64,000 nucleotides of DNA from Phascolomyces articulosus (GCA_025677815.1 JAIXMP010000005.1:992001-1056000); one strand, 5' to 3'; shown: positions 1 to 14,500, counted from the stretch's first letter. Notes: generated from the sequence alone by a model not told the origin. Numbers and translations: made by a program.

Positions 1-176
1 AATCCTTTTCGAATAGCATCGCCGTCGAGATGTCCAGTTTTTTGACGATCCAGTGTGGTGAAAAGATCGCGTATACGTTTATCTCGTTCTGTAGGTGTCT
101 CGGAAAGGTAAAACTCGGTCGATATCGGCAAGTCATTATTAGTGCTGACTATCGCAGTTGATTCATGTGCTGGCAT
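1..176 (-). CDS. EF-hand protein N-terminus, probable Ca2+-regulated mitochondrial carrier (partial)
   Basis: Reading the minus strand from the ATG at 176-174 gives 58 uninterrupted codons that run off the left edge, so only the N-terminus is present. The segment TERDKRIRDLFTTLDRQKTG followed by HLDGDAIRKG looks like the first EF-hand helix-loop of the SCaMC/Sal1 family of mitochondrial ATP-Mg/Pi carriers, whose cytosolic N-terminus carries EF-hands ahead of six membrane segments. The loop is degenerate: Gln and Thr sit at calcium-ligand positions 3 and 5, and the usual acidic residue at loop position 12 is Ala. The carrier domain would lie outside the window, so another EF-hand protein is possible. 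The start is chosen because it is the first ATG of the open frame. Family assignment is inference from a short piece. Confidence 0.55.
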   Translation of the reverse strand, partial: MPAHESTAIVSTNNDLPISTEFYLSETPTERDKRIRDLFTTLDRQKTGHLDGDAIRKG

Positions 177-1768
177 GGTTTACAGCAACATTCATGCATT
201 TAGATTTTACAATCAATAAAGCAAAGAAAAGAATAAAATCTCCAAAAAAAGAATATAGAACCATGGAAAACGGGTGGGAATTATATATAAAGTATTTTAA
301 TCAACAACCCCGCTCCCGATCGTTGAAAGTAAATTGTTTTTATTTTCGAAATATAACTAACTTTATCTCTTGAGCTTGTATATGTTTCACTTGAATCATA
401 TCTTTTTAGTTATTCATATATATATGGTAGTTTAATATAAGAGGTAAATTCTTCGCTAAATCTCAAGTTTGCTTATTATAATATATATAGATGATATGGA
501 ATTTATGAACTTTTTTTTTGTTGTTGGCTTAGACACTATAATGATTCGGAGATAGCGTATATCCCATGGAAAGTTTTCACATGCGCTCATCCGTTTAGTT
601 CTATTCGGGAGAGAAAGAACCTAAATTATTGATTACTGAGCAAAAAATTAAGTGCATAAATCACCATATTATTAAGTAGTATAATAATTTTCCTGGCAAT
701 GCCATTTTTATATCCATTCTCATTTTATTAACAACTTAATACATGTTTTATTTGATATCAACATTAACTTTCTGTTTTTGTTTTTTTTTTTTGTTTTTTG
801 ATCTGGAACAGGTTTAAAGAAAGTTAAAACATTTTTCGGGTCACTCCGCAAATGAATAATAAATGTTTAGAAGCTCCTGGAAGGTGTTTACATGTATTCC
901 TTCCAAAACGTAAAGATTATAATAGATGTGCTTTCATTTGAATAGTTCTCTTATTGGAATATCTATTTTAGGGTTGAATTGCAACCTGTACATAAGAAAT
1001 GTGCAATTTCTGATAATTATTACTTTGAATGACTTGAGCAAGAGCACAGAATTTGGATTTCAATATAGACAACAAATAAATTATTATATCACAATGAGAA
1101 AAAAGTGCCACCTTGTGTCTAATAATTCAAAAAAAAAAAAAAAAAGAACGTGTCACCTTCAGTTTACGATATTCACTGCATAAATAGTTCCAAAAATGAT
1201 ATCATTGAATACTTTTATGTACATCTCTTTTAGTGCATTTGTCCATATTTATATTACCCAGTGGTCCCGAGACAATACCAGAAAAACATTGTCGAACAAG
1301 TAAGCTATCTGAAATACGTGTTACAATAAACATTTCATTTTCTTCAATTATGTTTACTTGTTGTACTTACTTATATGTTGTTGGAGTATAATTATGTGAT
1401 ATATAATTATACTCTCATAGTCCATAAGAATATCCATCCGGGCATGTGGATCAATTCTTGTGATTTATTGTAAGAATAACATTTACATGATTATAACGTA
1501 TGGATATTTAATCGACATCAATTTCCACGAATATATAACCCTCCTCTCGCTTTTAAATAATACAGAAGTTGTTATAATATACAGCACATAGGATGCGTCA
1601 TTTGAGCGTTATTGTCTCGTTGATGGAAATAAGGAGTACCATGTAATAAAGAGTCTCTTGTTGCCATTTATCATTTTTATTAATGTTAAGGGTTAATTTA
1701 TAGCAACAAACAACTAACTGCAAAATATATTATATAATAATATGGAGAGGTATATAAAGTGTAAATTT
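177..1768. other. Intergenic, no supported gene
   Basis: This AT-rich stretch lies between the divergent start of the EF-hand gene and the 3' end of the multicopper oxidase. It holds homopolymer runs (A-run near 1128-1144, T-run near 781-793) and short open frames with no coding character. I see no RNA gene or mobile-element structure. Confidence 0.6.
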
Positions 1769-3800
1769 CTATTTTTGATTCACATCTGGTTGGTATTGTT
1801 TTGTCTCGGGAACAGGATAAAGCAATGTCTGGTTGATTAAATCAGGTGATTCGGCGAGAATAGCCCATTTACTTTTAAAAGATAAAGAGTGGTTATTGAT
1901 GATTAGTATCTTTTTCTTTCCATTCTTATAATTTTTTTTTGTAGAGATCCTATCAAAACCTATACCAACCCTTGTAATACGTGCGGCACAATATGACAAT
2001 GCATAAGCCAATAGCCAGGATTATCCTAATATATTAATGAGATAGATTATAGATACAGTATATAACTTGACGATTGTATGACATAAATAATATGAATATT
2101 ACCGTATAAATTCGGACTTTGGTCCAACCACAGCCATGCTCTAATGCATAATCGGAACCTTGTGCTTTTTCTATCTTAGTTGTGCCGTAAACGGCTGTCA
2201 CATCTTTGAGGATCGGGTTTGGATATGTACGTAGATCTTTATGTTTTTCGTGGACATACAAGCCTTCGCCATGAGCAATCAGTAAATGCTGATGACCATG
2301 AATATGCCATGCATGTGTCATACAAGGGAAGGCACCAATACTATTATCCTGGAATACAATATCCACTACTTCGTTTGCCTTGACTTCAAATGTACGATTT
2401 CGGGCAAAATATCCGTTATCCAACAAAATGGAATTAGCTTCAATATCCAGATTGGGAATAAAGTTATCCAAAAATTGAAACAAGAGGGGTGTAACCGGGT
2501 CACCCACCGGTGGGAGCGAATCATTGATACTGAAGCGAGCACGGCCATCTTTCATCTTGTTGAGAAGCGATTTGACGATAATAGTACGATCCGGTTCCAC
2601 TCGCTTGAATATATCACGTTCGCGATCAGGCACGTTGATAGATGCCAATTTAGGCCATGGCCATGGAAAGGGTAGTGATGTGAGTGGTAAAAGGGGTATA
2701 CGTAAAGGATCAACAATATTGTGAAGCGTATCCTTAGCAAGGTCAATGCCAGCAAGAAGACCGGTTGATGTTTCTTTTTCTTTATTTTTATCGATATAAT
2801 CAATAAATGCAAATCCATTATTGGAGTACTGTGGCATGCGCAAATGCCAACGATAATTGGTTGCTATGGTGTAACGTTTGCGGTCACCAGGATTTTCATG
2901 CGTTTTAAAAAGTAGTGAAATTCGCTGTCCAGCTGGCATTTCGATAAAATCGGCATTGTATAATTCTGTCAGTTGACCATCAACTTCCATCACTGTCATA
3001 TCATGCCCTGCAATAGCCAACCCTAATATCTGGTACGTATGACCTCCAATGATGCGTAATCGATACGTTTTTCCAGGTTCGACCTTGATAACCGTCAAAC
3101 CAGGGCATTTCTGCGGATCGAGTAAACCAAATGTTGGGTAATGTACACTTCTACCATTCATGAGTATACTACCAGATCCTTGGTCCAGTAAGTAAGAAGG
3201 ACCATAATAATAATTCTCTCGTTCATAAAATGGTTGATGCCACCATTCATTCAAGTACAACATGAGCTCTTCGTCATATTCGTAAGGTCCGTCACGTAAT
3301 TTTTTATTCTTGTTGTTTTCATCAGGTTGGGCATCTTCATTTGGATATACAATAAACGCACCGTTCACTGTATCTGATTGGAATCCTGAATGGGCATGAT
3401 AAAAATAGCTGCCAGTTTGATCGATAATTTTGAATTTGTAAAGAAAACATTCACCAGGTTTGATCGGGTCTTGGGTAACATGTGGGACACCATCGCTATA
3501 GCTTGTTCCATATTGTTTGATACCATGGAAATGAACGGATGTTGTGGTATTGTCGGTCATTTTGTTACACACGTTGACTTCTATTTCGTCACCGTCAAAT
3601 GCATAGAGTGTTGGTGCTGGAAATTGACCATTGACTAGAATTGCTGGTAGATCTTTCATATAACAATCCGGATTGATACTTCCCCATGTAATATCTAGGT
3701 CAAATGTTCTTAGTGCTGCTTTTACTTGAACAACGCTTGCTAAAATAAAAAGCGTAAAAACAAGAATAATCTTGTATATATTAAAGGTGTCAGGGAGCAT
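1769..3800 (-). CDS. Secreted multicopper oxidase (laccase/ascorbate-oxidase-like), 3 exons
   Basis: Multicopper oxidases couple one-electron oxidation of phenols, ascorbate or metal ions to reduction of O2 to water. Modelled exons are 3800-2103, 2025-1970 and 1871-1769 (about 618 aa). Residues 1-28 form a hydrophobic signal peptide. Copper motifs appear in order: HFHG at 90-93, HAH at 135-137, HAWHIHGH at 496-503, and HCHIVPH at 575-581 in exon 2. Three cupredoxin domains are therefore present. The 77-nt intron 2102-2026 is clear. The last intron is ambiguous: donor G1969 keeps the frame and gives HVLQGK, whereas donor G1965 gives HVLQGL and then an immediate TAA. Leu, Met or Phe is normal at that axial type-1 copper position, so the frame-keeping model puts a Lys there. 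It is not next to FTR1, and it lacks the C-terminal membrane anchor seen in the second oxidase of this window. Substrate cannot be called. Confidence 0.85.
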
Positions 3801-5022
3801 ATGTTATAGATATGTGTTGATGAAGAAACAAATAAACAAACAAATAAACGATATTTAAAAGTAGTAGAAGATTTATTATATTTTGAAAGAATAATATATT
3901 CCTTGAAGACTCCTAAAATATAAACCTCCTCTTCTCTAATTTCTCCTTCACCTGTATGCATCCCCCCTCTTTTTCTATATACCACATTACACCGCTATAA
4001 AAAAACAGCAAAACTGATATTATTTTTGACAAAAAAGAATTCATTTGTGCGTGAAAAGTAACTGATTATATTATAAAATTTATGAATTTATTATATAACT
4101 TATCCTAAAAATAACTATTTTTGGCCAATGGTCAGTGCCATCTATAGGTAGTTGAATACATCTGATAGAATTACACATAGGTGTTTGAAAATAATACTAT
4201 ATATATTATTGGTCTCTGTAATAAACAAACTCCATTAATTAGAGTTGATCCATAGGACATGAGATATTCATGGATATATATTAGAAGACGCCCCCCTCTC
4301 TATGTAAATGCTATAATTAATTATAGTAATAAGGTAATCTATGTAGTTAGTATATATATAGAGGGTATACGTTCCAAAGAGGATGATTTTCTTTTTATTA
4401 TATACTATATATTTGTATATGTTTTAACAAAATGAAAGTATAAATTCAATAATACAAATTAATTTCTGCTGTTTATGCACTTCATACAAGTTACTAAAAA
4501 ACATAACTGGTCTACATTATAAAATACAGTGATACCAGTTAAATTCTCCTTCATATAAATTCAGCCCTCTGTAAAGTCAACCAAATTCTACCCCCCCTTC
4601 ATAATATAATGAATATATTACCAATAATTTAGGCTGCCCTCACTTATATTTACCTCTCATTAAACGCAACCCTTCTGATAATCCCCATTGAGGTGAAATT
4701 AACGAGGGACCGCTGTATTTTTAATAAATTGGTTAACATGGATTCTTTCAAAATAGGCTAGTACTATACATCATGTCTTCATAATGATGGTATATATGTT
4801 ATGCATGAATAAAACGTTGTTATGTTTCAGTCATTTATGATTACAGTTAACAAAACGTGTTAAGTAGAAAACAATACATACCTATAAAGAAGGTATTAAT
4901 AAGAATATAGCAGTTTGATGTAGTCCGAGTGAAAGCATGAAAGAAGTAACTGACTTTTAAAAAAAAGTTTTTTTTTTTTTTCTTTTTCTATCAAGTTGTA
5001 ACTTATTCATATTCTATAGACA
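3801..5022. other. Divergent intergenic region
   Basis: This 1.2-kb spacer separates the start of the multicopper oxidase (minus) from the start of the remodeler (plus), so it should hold both promoters. It is AT-rich, with several TATATA stretches and a T-run just upstream of 4990. No individual site can be assigned with confidence. Confidence 0.5.
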
Positions 5023-8000
5023 ATGTCAAAGCCTGACTGGACATTACAGAAATCCACATCCATCGATGCCGGACCAGCACCTAAAAGTAAGATAGCTGTT
5101 AAAGATATATTAAAGAATAGAGGTACCTATACGGCGTTTCCGCCCACCTCACGCTTTGCCAGTCAACGATCCACACAGGTCCCTTTTAGCCTGACACAAC
5201 ATAAACGAACACAATCACCATCGATTCGTAGCAAACAATCGCTATGGGATCGTTTTCGCTATACAGAAAATGACGATCCACAGGCTATGGGACATGAAAG
5301 TGATTCTGAACTAACGCCAACAAGAAAACTACGTGAACGAAAATCTCACAAAAATTTACAAGTATTTGACGCCGAAGACGACGAAGACGACGATATGGAG
5401 CAAGCTGGAGAAGAGGAGAAAGAAACCCACGATGGTGATGATGATGATGATGATGATGATGATATAGAAGCAAGTCCTATTAGACGTAGATCTTCAAGGA
5501 AACGAAAACGTGTTAATGTTTTTCAAGATAGCGACGACGATGAAGATGAAGATGAGGATATGGATATGGATATGGATGATGATGATGATGATGAAGATCG
5601 TTCATATATTGATCACGACGATATGGCTAAGAGATTCAAAGATAATTTATCGTCATCGGCCATCATGAGCTTGAAAAAGCTTTATTCAAACGCGTCACAT
5701 GAACATATTGTGGATGCACTGAGGAGATCTAATGGCAAACGAGTGAAGGCAGCATTATTACTGAACAACACATATTATTCATCACAACCAGTACCCAAAA
5801 CACCACCTCTCCGTCGTTTACAACGTGGACGTTCTAATGATCATACTGATGAAACCGATGATGAAGATGACGACGATGACGACGGCGACGACGAAGAGGT
5901 TGATGAAGAACAAAAACGCAAAAATGATCAAACACTTTACTTCTACAATCATAGTGGATCTCAGGAAATTCAAGATGTAACAGGATGTACCCCCGCGCAA
6001 GCGGAACAACTGATTGAATTGCGGGCACAACAGACGGGATCTTTGTTTCTTACTTTTGATGCACTTCGTGAAGTGTTACGACGTGAGCGTGGTTTAAGCG
6101 TTAAATTTATTGACAGTTATGTGGATATGATGGATGGCTACTCGATTGTTGATCAGATCATTGAAAATATTGAAGAACTGGGGACCGAATTGAAGAATAT
6201 CATTAATGTATGGGAAGGTGTAGAAGACGGTGCTGTAAAAGAGGATCAAGAGGATACCGGTATGCATTTATCAGGATCACCAATAAGCAATAACAAGAGC
6301 AACGAAAACGACAACATGATCGACAAATCAAGTCATGTGTACCGCGATGCAATGGATGGCTTTTTGACAGAGCAACCTAAGATCGTTAACAATGAACTTA
6401 CCCTGAAAAACTATCAAATTCTTGGTGTCAACTGGATGCTCATGCTCTACCGTAAAGAAATTTCTGGCATTCTTGCAGATGAAATGGGCCTTGGAAAGAC
6501 AGCCCAAGTGATTAGTTTCCTAGGACGATTATACGAACTTGGTAAACAAGGACCTCATTTAATTATTGTTCCAACATCGACAATCAGTAACTGGCTTCGT
6601 GAATTCGAACGTTTTTGCCCCGACATCAATGTGTACACCTATTATGGTTCCCAGCAGGAACGTTTTAAAATGCGCTGCGAATTATTAGATCCAGAAAATC
6701 GGGGCGAATATCAAGTAATCATTACAACCTATGCAACTGCTACATCTGGAAAGGATGATCGAGTCTTTTTGAGAAAACTCAAATGCAAGTCAATGATCTT
6801 GGATGAAGGCCATATGGTTCGCAATTGTACGAGTGCTCGTTATAAACATCTTATTGCTCTACATACACCCTTTAGATTATTATTAACAGGTACACCGTTA
6901 CAAAACAATCTCCAAGAACTAGTATCGCTTCTCATGTTCATTTTGCCCGACATGTTGCTCGATTATGAAGAAGAAATCCGAAAAATCTTTAAAATCAGAT
7001 CCATCACCACTCGAGATAGTCGCAAAGGATTTTCTTCTGCACAGATATTATCACAACAACGGATTGAACGCGCTAAAAAAATGATGACACCGTTTGTGTT
7101 AAGACGTCGAAAAGTGGATGTACTTAAAGATATGCCTCAAAAGACGCAAGTAATCGAACTATGTAAAATGACCGAAAATCAACAGAATTTATACACAGTC
7201 ATTCTCAGCGAATCCAAAAAGTCATATAAAGAAGCACTTGACAATAAAGCTAATAAAAAGAAGGGAGGTGTGGAACATTTGAAGAACATTGTCATACAGT
7301 TGCGTAAAGCTGCAGATCACCCTTTGCTCTTTCGACATATCTATGATGATGCAAAGTTGCGAAAGATGGCCAAATGTATTATGAAGGTACGATTCAACAC
7401 GAAGGGATTCATGAAATTTAGCCAACTAATGTTACTTTTATGCTATTGATAGGAAGAGAAATACTGGGATGCCGATAAAGAGTACATTTACGAGGATATG
7501 ACTGTTATGACTGATTTCGAATTAAACAGATTATGTTGTGATCATAGAGTATGTATAGACTAATTATTAAGTATAAGAAAGAAAAAAAGGAATCTATCTT
7601 CAGATATTTTGGGTGGTTAACTCTTTTTTTATTGCAGTCAATTAAAAAATACGCGTTACAAAAGCAAGAATGGATGGATTCAGGCAAAATAGATTTCCTC
7701 AAGAAGTTGTTACCAGCAATGAAGGCCAAGGTATATATTATCCAGAAAGGGTACTGGAGATAAACCACTATACTAATGTCTTTTTTTTTTTTTGTATGAT
7801 ATAGAATCAGAAAGTTCTTCTTTTCAGTCAATTTACACGTTTGCTCGATATTCTAGAAATGGTGATGGATACCCTCAACCTTAGATATTTACGATTAGAC
7901 GGCGATACAAAACCGGGAGAGCGACAAGAATTGATTGATCAATTCAACGAGGATAATGATATTGAGGTTTTCCTTCTTAGCACAAAAGCAGGTGGTTTTG

Positions 8001-8386
8001 GTATTAACTTGACATCGGCAAAGTAAGTATACTATTTATGAGAAATTGTACTGAGTAGTAAGGACGTGCTATATATAATGAATTATAACTTATTAACACT
8101 TTTAATCTATAGCATCGTTGTCTTGTATGATACTGATTTCAACCCACAGAATGACCGTCAAGCTGAAGATCGCGCACATCGTGTTGGTCAAACACGAGAT
8201 GTTACAGTATACAAATTAGTTGCGGAAAATTCAGTAGAGGAACATATATTGAACATGGCCAATATCAAATTACGCTTAGATCAAAGTGTTTCCGGATTGG
8301 GTGAAGATGGTGGACCAATCGAATCCAAGGAACAAGTGGACAAGGAAAATGTCCAGAGTTTACTTAAAACAATTCTTGCATCCTAA
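5023..8386 (+). CDS. FUN30: Fun30/SMARCAD1-type SNF2 chromatin remodeling ATPase
   Basis: Five exons (5023-7386, 7453-7548, 7638-7730, 7805-8022, 8113-8386) give about 1014 aa. The N-terminal ~200 residues are disordered, with Asp/Glu runs partly encoded by GAT repeats. A CUE-like ubiquitin-binding helix bundle follows near 208-250, then a second acidic stretch. The SNF2 ATPase has Walker A in DEMGLGKT (486-493), and the Walker B box is DEGH (594-597), the form typical of Fun30/SMARCAD1 rather than DEAH/DEGH-mixed Swi2 families. Motif LTGTPLQNN and C-terminal motifs [19 protein letters not shown] and [12 protein letters not shown] complete the helicase core. The last junction (AA|C) restores Asn in the conserved SAN. 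Known members act in heterochromatin maintenance, DNA end resection and silencing. The 3' end is convergent with VPS13, with only about 200 bp between stop codons. Confidence 0.93.
5434..5463 (+). repeat. GAT trinucleotide run encoding polyaspartate
   Basis: A run of GAT codons inside the first exon of the remodeler encodes an Asp tract. Further Asp/Glu codon runs follow near 5535-5600 and 5857-5900. These are typical length-variable acidic tracts in a disordered tail. Confidence 0.85.
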
Positions 8387-8586
8387 AAGATGTTTACTTT
8401 CATGTTCTATTCATTCCTTTTTCTCATATCGCCCATTCTCGCTTCCATTCTCTCCTCAAATATATAAACTTTGCATTTCAATACTCTTTTTTTTAATATC
8501 CACATCCCAATTTACTTTTTATTATTGATATTTGGACTAGAAATTATTATATAAATCACAAAAGTATATATACAACGATGAAAACA

Positions 8587-11500
8587 TTATTGTCGTTCTT
8601 TATCTTCTTTTCTTTGATCCATTATCGTTTGAATTTGTGATGCGAACCATTCCCTACTTGTTTTTTCTTCAATTGGTAGTGTCACTGTACGGGCTGTAGC
8701 TTGTTTGATGTTCAAATGAATGCCTTCAACAGAAGAATTGCATTCGTGAATTTGATCAAGGAGAATATCGTATTCAATATCGCCTTTTCTTATACCAACA
8801 TAGAGGATTCGTTGATATGTCAATATAGCTATCATTTCATCCGATTGAGCTGTAGAATGGGCGATATATCTGTCATTGAAGTAGCGCGCTCCCTTAAGTT
8901 CTTTGAGCCACAATTGGCCTAGCGCTTCTCGTTGAGTGTAAGGCTAAAAGAAATACGATAGAATTATTAAACTTCTAATCCAGCTATACAATGAAGATAG
9001 TTAATAATAAAACATACCCTGAGAATGCCATCAATTCCAACATAGCGCGGCAAACGCTCACGTGTAATATCATTAGGATCAAATATCATGGTAGTTTCTC
9101 GAACACCAGCGGTGACATTGCTTGCCATGTCAAAGAACCCTACTAAAGGTTTTGTTACCACACCCACAAGGCCACGGCCAACCCCTTCAGCAAAGCCAAG
9201 AACGCCACCACTCTCGGCACCTTCCAAGGGACGTTTCTATTAATTCTCGATTAAATTAGTAAAGGGATATAATATTACTATTGTTTTTGTTATATCAATA
9301 TGCCTATATAAAATACGCACATAAAGTCCTGCGAATCCACTAGCAATGCTCAAACCAAAATAGCCAACACCTTGAGAAATTCCGTAAAAAGCATGTTGAG
9401 GTTTGTTACGAGTGAGATTGACACGACGTCGATCTTGGAATTTTTTATCTAATGTTGCAGCAGATAGACCTTTTCCGAAGCTTCCGGTAATACGGCTCAT
9501 ACTATCAGATATACCAAACACAAAGTTCTTTGCAAAACCTCCAACGCCCTAATAAATTTAAAAGCATTAGATAAATGTTTCCTTTTGTTGGCTGTAATAA
9601 AGTAATCATTAATATATTTACCCTAGCAATACCAATTCCCAAATCTTGTGGTCGATCACTCATAATAAAACCTTGATAAGGTTCATAGAATAGTTCACCA
9701 AATCCAGATCCAATTGTTGTGAAAAAACCAACAGGATTGCCAATAACATCAACACTGCCTAGTACTTTATGAACTTGATAGATAACTTCTCCGCGATAAT
9801 GTAACACGACACGTTCCATCAAATCTTCATAGCTAACACGCAGATTTTCAACAATCAGAGCATTCAATTTGATTGGTGCATCCTATTAACAATCATGTTC
9901 AGTGTTAGGTTTAAGCACATAGCATCTATCCATATTGAATGATACACTTACATTCACATTTCCAATGGTCATAGTAAACACATCAAATGCATAACGCAAA
10001 GGCGATCTTCCAACATCATCACTAATAGTAAAGTAAACAAAAAGAAATTAAGTAGACAAATTGCTACTTTCCCTCTCCTCTCAAAGAAAAAGAATATAAA
10101 CAAATATGACTTACTCTTCGTCAATTGCGTTAATCCTGTCCGTCCTGGAGAAGGAAAGATTGAGACGCATAGGTTGAATACAAAATTCTTGGAAATAATA
10201 TAATGCCGGTGTATTCTGAACAACCGGCTCAGCAACTTCCATACTAAACAATGCCTTTTCACTATATAATTGCACCTTGTGTTAGTAATCTTCAAGTTGT
10301 TACCAATCATCTTCCCTAAATTTTAATGTAGAATTAAACTTACTCGATATGAGTTTCATGTTGGTTTGTAGAAAACTGCGCAAATTCCATAAGACAGAAT
10401 AAGAAATCCTCGTCCACTGCAAAGGTCATTTCTTGTAACAGAATCGAAAAGACCTTAAAGTTATGCACACCATGAGCCTCATCCTTTATTTTGTCGAGTG
10501 CCATATGGAACGTGGGATGTGTTTGTTGCTCTGTAATATTTTTAGGAAGCGTTGATGGGAAACATAAAATTGGATGAAGTGAACCATGGAATTGATTATC
10601 AACTTGCAACCACTGAATACTTGTGCGCACAGATTGGAATAGGTTAGAATCAGTATATTTGAAATCAAGAGCTCTAATGGTAACATAAGCCATTTCCTAA
10701 TAATATATCATCATTATTAATAAGTAATTTCGGTGGAGGATGTTACTTAAGGAGCGAGAGAGAAAAAGAAACGCTTTTATGATAAAAACAAACATACCTG
10801 CATTCGTTTGTTAACAATTGATATGCCAATTCCAGCAAGATTAAGTTCGAACGAATAGTTTATAATATGCTCCACATCTACTGTTTCAAAAGTATCCCGT
10901 AGACTTCCTTCGCGTGAACTACCATCACGAGAACTTGCACTCACAGATGCACTTGATGATTTAGGTTGGTAAAGACTGATTTCTGGATTAAAATCACTCA
11001 ATACAAGTACTAATGCTGAATCACGAGCAATTACATCTATTGACATAATAGGACGGGAAGTAATCGAGCCCGAACGATGCTGATGTGCTTGTCTCTATAT
11101 AATTGTTATAAAAGAAGAAGAAAAGGAAGGGAATATTAACATCCAAACCGCCCAACAGTTATGGAGCGGATAATTAGGTGCTTATTCATTAATTACCTTA
11201 TAACGGATTGGCATCTGTGTACCAATAGCTTGAAAGTTAACATCGCGTTTCTTGCCGAAAACATCCAATTGGATACGTTTATCATGAGCAACAGGCATAC
11301 ACCATGAATAATCCATGCGATCATGTGGGCCAAGAGAAAATTCTCGCGCTGGAGGAAGTGCTTTTCGTTGCCGATCTTTAAGCTTATATTCATCCAAACT
11401 GGTGTCTGTTTGAGAAAATGTAACAGGAACACTTGACATATTGATGATCAAATATGGCCAATTCTCTTCTGGTTCCAAGAATACAAAGATAGCGGCACCC

Positions 11501-14500
11501 TCAAGAACAACAGAGACACGTACCAGAATGGGTCTATTCTCACCATCGACCTCCAATTTAATATGTGTATCACCAATTTGTTGTATATCAAATGGAGATG
11601 ACCTGTAAGAGTTGAAACAACAAGGTAAGAATAAAATACAAAAAAAAAATTGTTTTTTATCGGGTAACACTCACCATATGCCACCTTCTTCGGCTCGACA
11701 TAGACAAAGCCATCGAATATTCGACTTGGATAAATTATAAAGAGGGGCTCGTTGTTCAGGTTTTAGGGTCAGCATAAAGTCATCGATTGGCATACCAAAT
11801 TCTCGGTATTTGATATCCATACCCAAATTATTTTTCAAAATAAAGCGAGGAGAAATAATAATCATTCGAGTCATATGATACTAGTAAGTAACATTAGGAT
11901 ACCTTATATAAAATAGAAGAGTACAACTTAAAAACTGAGGTTCTCTATATGCACACATACCATTCCAACACCTTCCTCTACGTGTACACCTAAGTGAATT
12001 TGATGAACATTGCCAGCTGTTGGAAGGATAACATCTTGGACACTACCAACAGCTTCAAAACTGAGTTCTTCACTCCATTTAGAATCGTTTGTTGAAAGTT
12101 GTACACGATTTTTACGATTCATTTCAGGGAATGAAAACATATAAGGTTTGATCTATCGGTGATAATATATATCCACACATTGATCAGAATTAATAACACA
12201 CATTATATTCTAAATAATAAAATTATACATACAGTTTGATCACTTGTGGGAGTAGCAGGTATATCATACTCCACATGCTTGGATTTTCGATGACTGATAC
12301 ATGATTTAAGAGAAAGCGCTTGACGTGTTTTGTTGAGAATCAAATAAGGTGTAAATATATTGATAAACAGAGCATTGTTACTCTTGGATAAACGTCTATA
12401 TATCGGTATGGTACAACAATTAGCACACAAAAAAACATACAATTAATTTCAATTTTTCACATACGCTATACTAAGATGTAAATTAATTGGATGAAGTCCA
12501 TCTTTATCTAGGAGTTCGATAGCTTGGATTCTTGTGCTCTCCTTTGCGTCCTCATCAAGATCTAAATCTATCAATTGGGTTGTCATATAGCCTGCATTAC
12601 AGAAAATTAATATTTTCAGCCATTACTGCCCCCTGTCATTTTATCATTCATCATTTACACTTGCCTGCTTCAGGAACCTCGATACCAATTGCTACATGGT
12701 GATATGTGTCGATGGTATGGATGTGACATGCCTCTCCCACTGGAATAGTGTTTCTGAACGAGATGCCTTGAGTTTTATCGACCATCTCTAGTGCGACAGG
12801 GTATGGTAACATATTTTCTAACTCGATAGGAGCATCAAGTTGTATTGCCATAATTGGATATTCACTACAACACAAAGTTAATAAACTAATCAAGCATACT
12901 TATACATGCTTTCGATTCCTTACATTGCAACTGGATTTAATTTGTCGAATATACCATTAATTTGGTAGATAAACGCATCTTTTTCTGAGGAAGAGGGATC
13001 ACATGAAATAGATCGTGGGCCATCAGGATGAGTGACATCAGACCAGTGGATTGCTGGTTTGCTCCAATGATAATTGCCTATTATTTCAAAGTTAGTCAAA
13101 TAATGTTCATAATGGGTAATTGTATTAATCATTTAATCCAAATAATTTACCTTTAGCAGGCTTTGCTACCATCCAATAATTGTATACTAATTCGATGGGC
13201 ACCACACATTCACCACCAGGAGCTAAAATAGGGGAATATATCAGCAGAGATTCATTTTATCAAGTATCATACAAAGAGAATACATACTAATGGTCCATTC
13301 AGGAGACACGATTCTGCGTTTTGAGTTAACCATAAGAACTTTGATATCTTCGGCAGCACAATTTTGGATTACAAGTCCACTACGGAATGTCACATGTTTA
13401 ACGTGATTCTTAAGTTGAATATCCACAATAAGTCGATGTTGAATTCCCTTCACTTCTGGTTTTATTCTATACGAGTGTTGTCCTTCTTGATCCAATGGAA
13501 TATGTTGGAATTTTTGCCATTCGAAGGCTTCTACTTGTACACCAAGCAAGTTTTTACCCATTTTGGTTTGCTGCAGGATAATCAAAGATTAATTTTGGAA
13601 CCTCGGGAAGGATATGTAAATATGTAAATATGTAATGAAAGAAAGTGTCAAACAATTCCCACATACCTCTCTACGGCGTTTCCAGTCTCGAAAAATCCAT
13701 GGCATTTCCTCGCCATCCTTTAAGGTATTCATTCGGTTGTCCACGCTGCCTTCTTTATGTGCATCATCTGACATATTCCAAAAACGCAAATCATGGCCGG
13801 TACGATTGCAAATCAAATAAGGTCGAACTTGTTTTTGCCCACCTTCTGGCAATGGCTAAAATAATTGATTTGCCCCCATTTTGTTATTAGTCGTCCCAGC
13901 CGTATATAGCAGAGAGGTTTTCGTCTAAATAATTACCTGATCTTCAAACATGCTTCCTGAGACAGTAAGCATAGTTTCAAGGAAAGCATGTGTAATATCA
14001 AGATTCAAAAATTCTTCTGATTCCACTGCCAACTGCATACTCTTAGTTGCTACATCTTGTGCAATCTTAATACCGAATCCCCATGGTTCAATAACAGGTT
14101 CCCAATGTGAGTTTCTAAAATTATAACTACTGGCTGAAATATTTAAGAAAACGTCGGCCGAGAGCTAGATATATACAAAATTAACTATCAGCAATAACTT
14201 CATTTGATAACAAATCATCAAAGGAAAGGGTCTTACAGCACTAGACCAATCGGAGGCATTCACTGTAAATGGTTGTAACATTGCATCGATAAAAGGTAGA
14301 TCATGTAAATCCTCGATCAAAACAAACTGTAAGCCTTGGAATTGTGCTTTCAACTGTATTATAAATATGTGTTATATTAGTAAAATGTGACACCTTTGGT
14401 ATGGAAAAATGAAATCCACTCACAGATTCTTTGGTCATCACAATATAAGGTTCAATCTTTTGCGTTCGTGACATTGCCCAAATATTTTCTAGATTTTCAT

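Noticed and set aside
2286..2675. Antisense open frame inside the multicopper oxidase
   Set aside because: It is the complement of well-supported oxidase coding sequence, as are the long frames opposite VPS13 exon 13.
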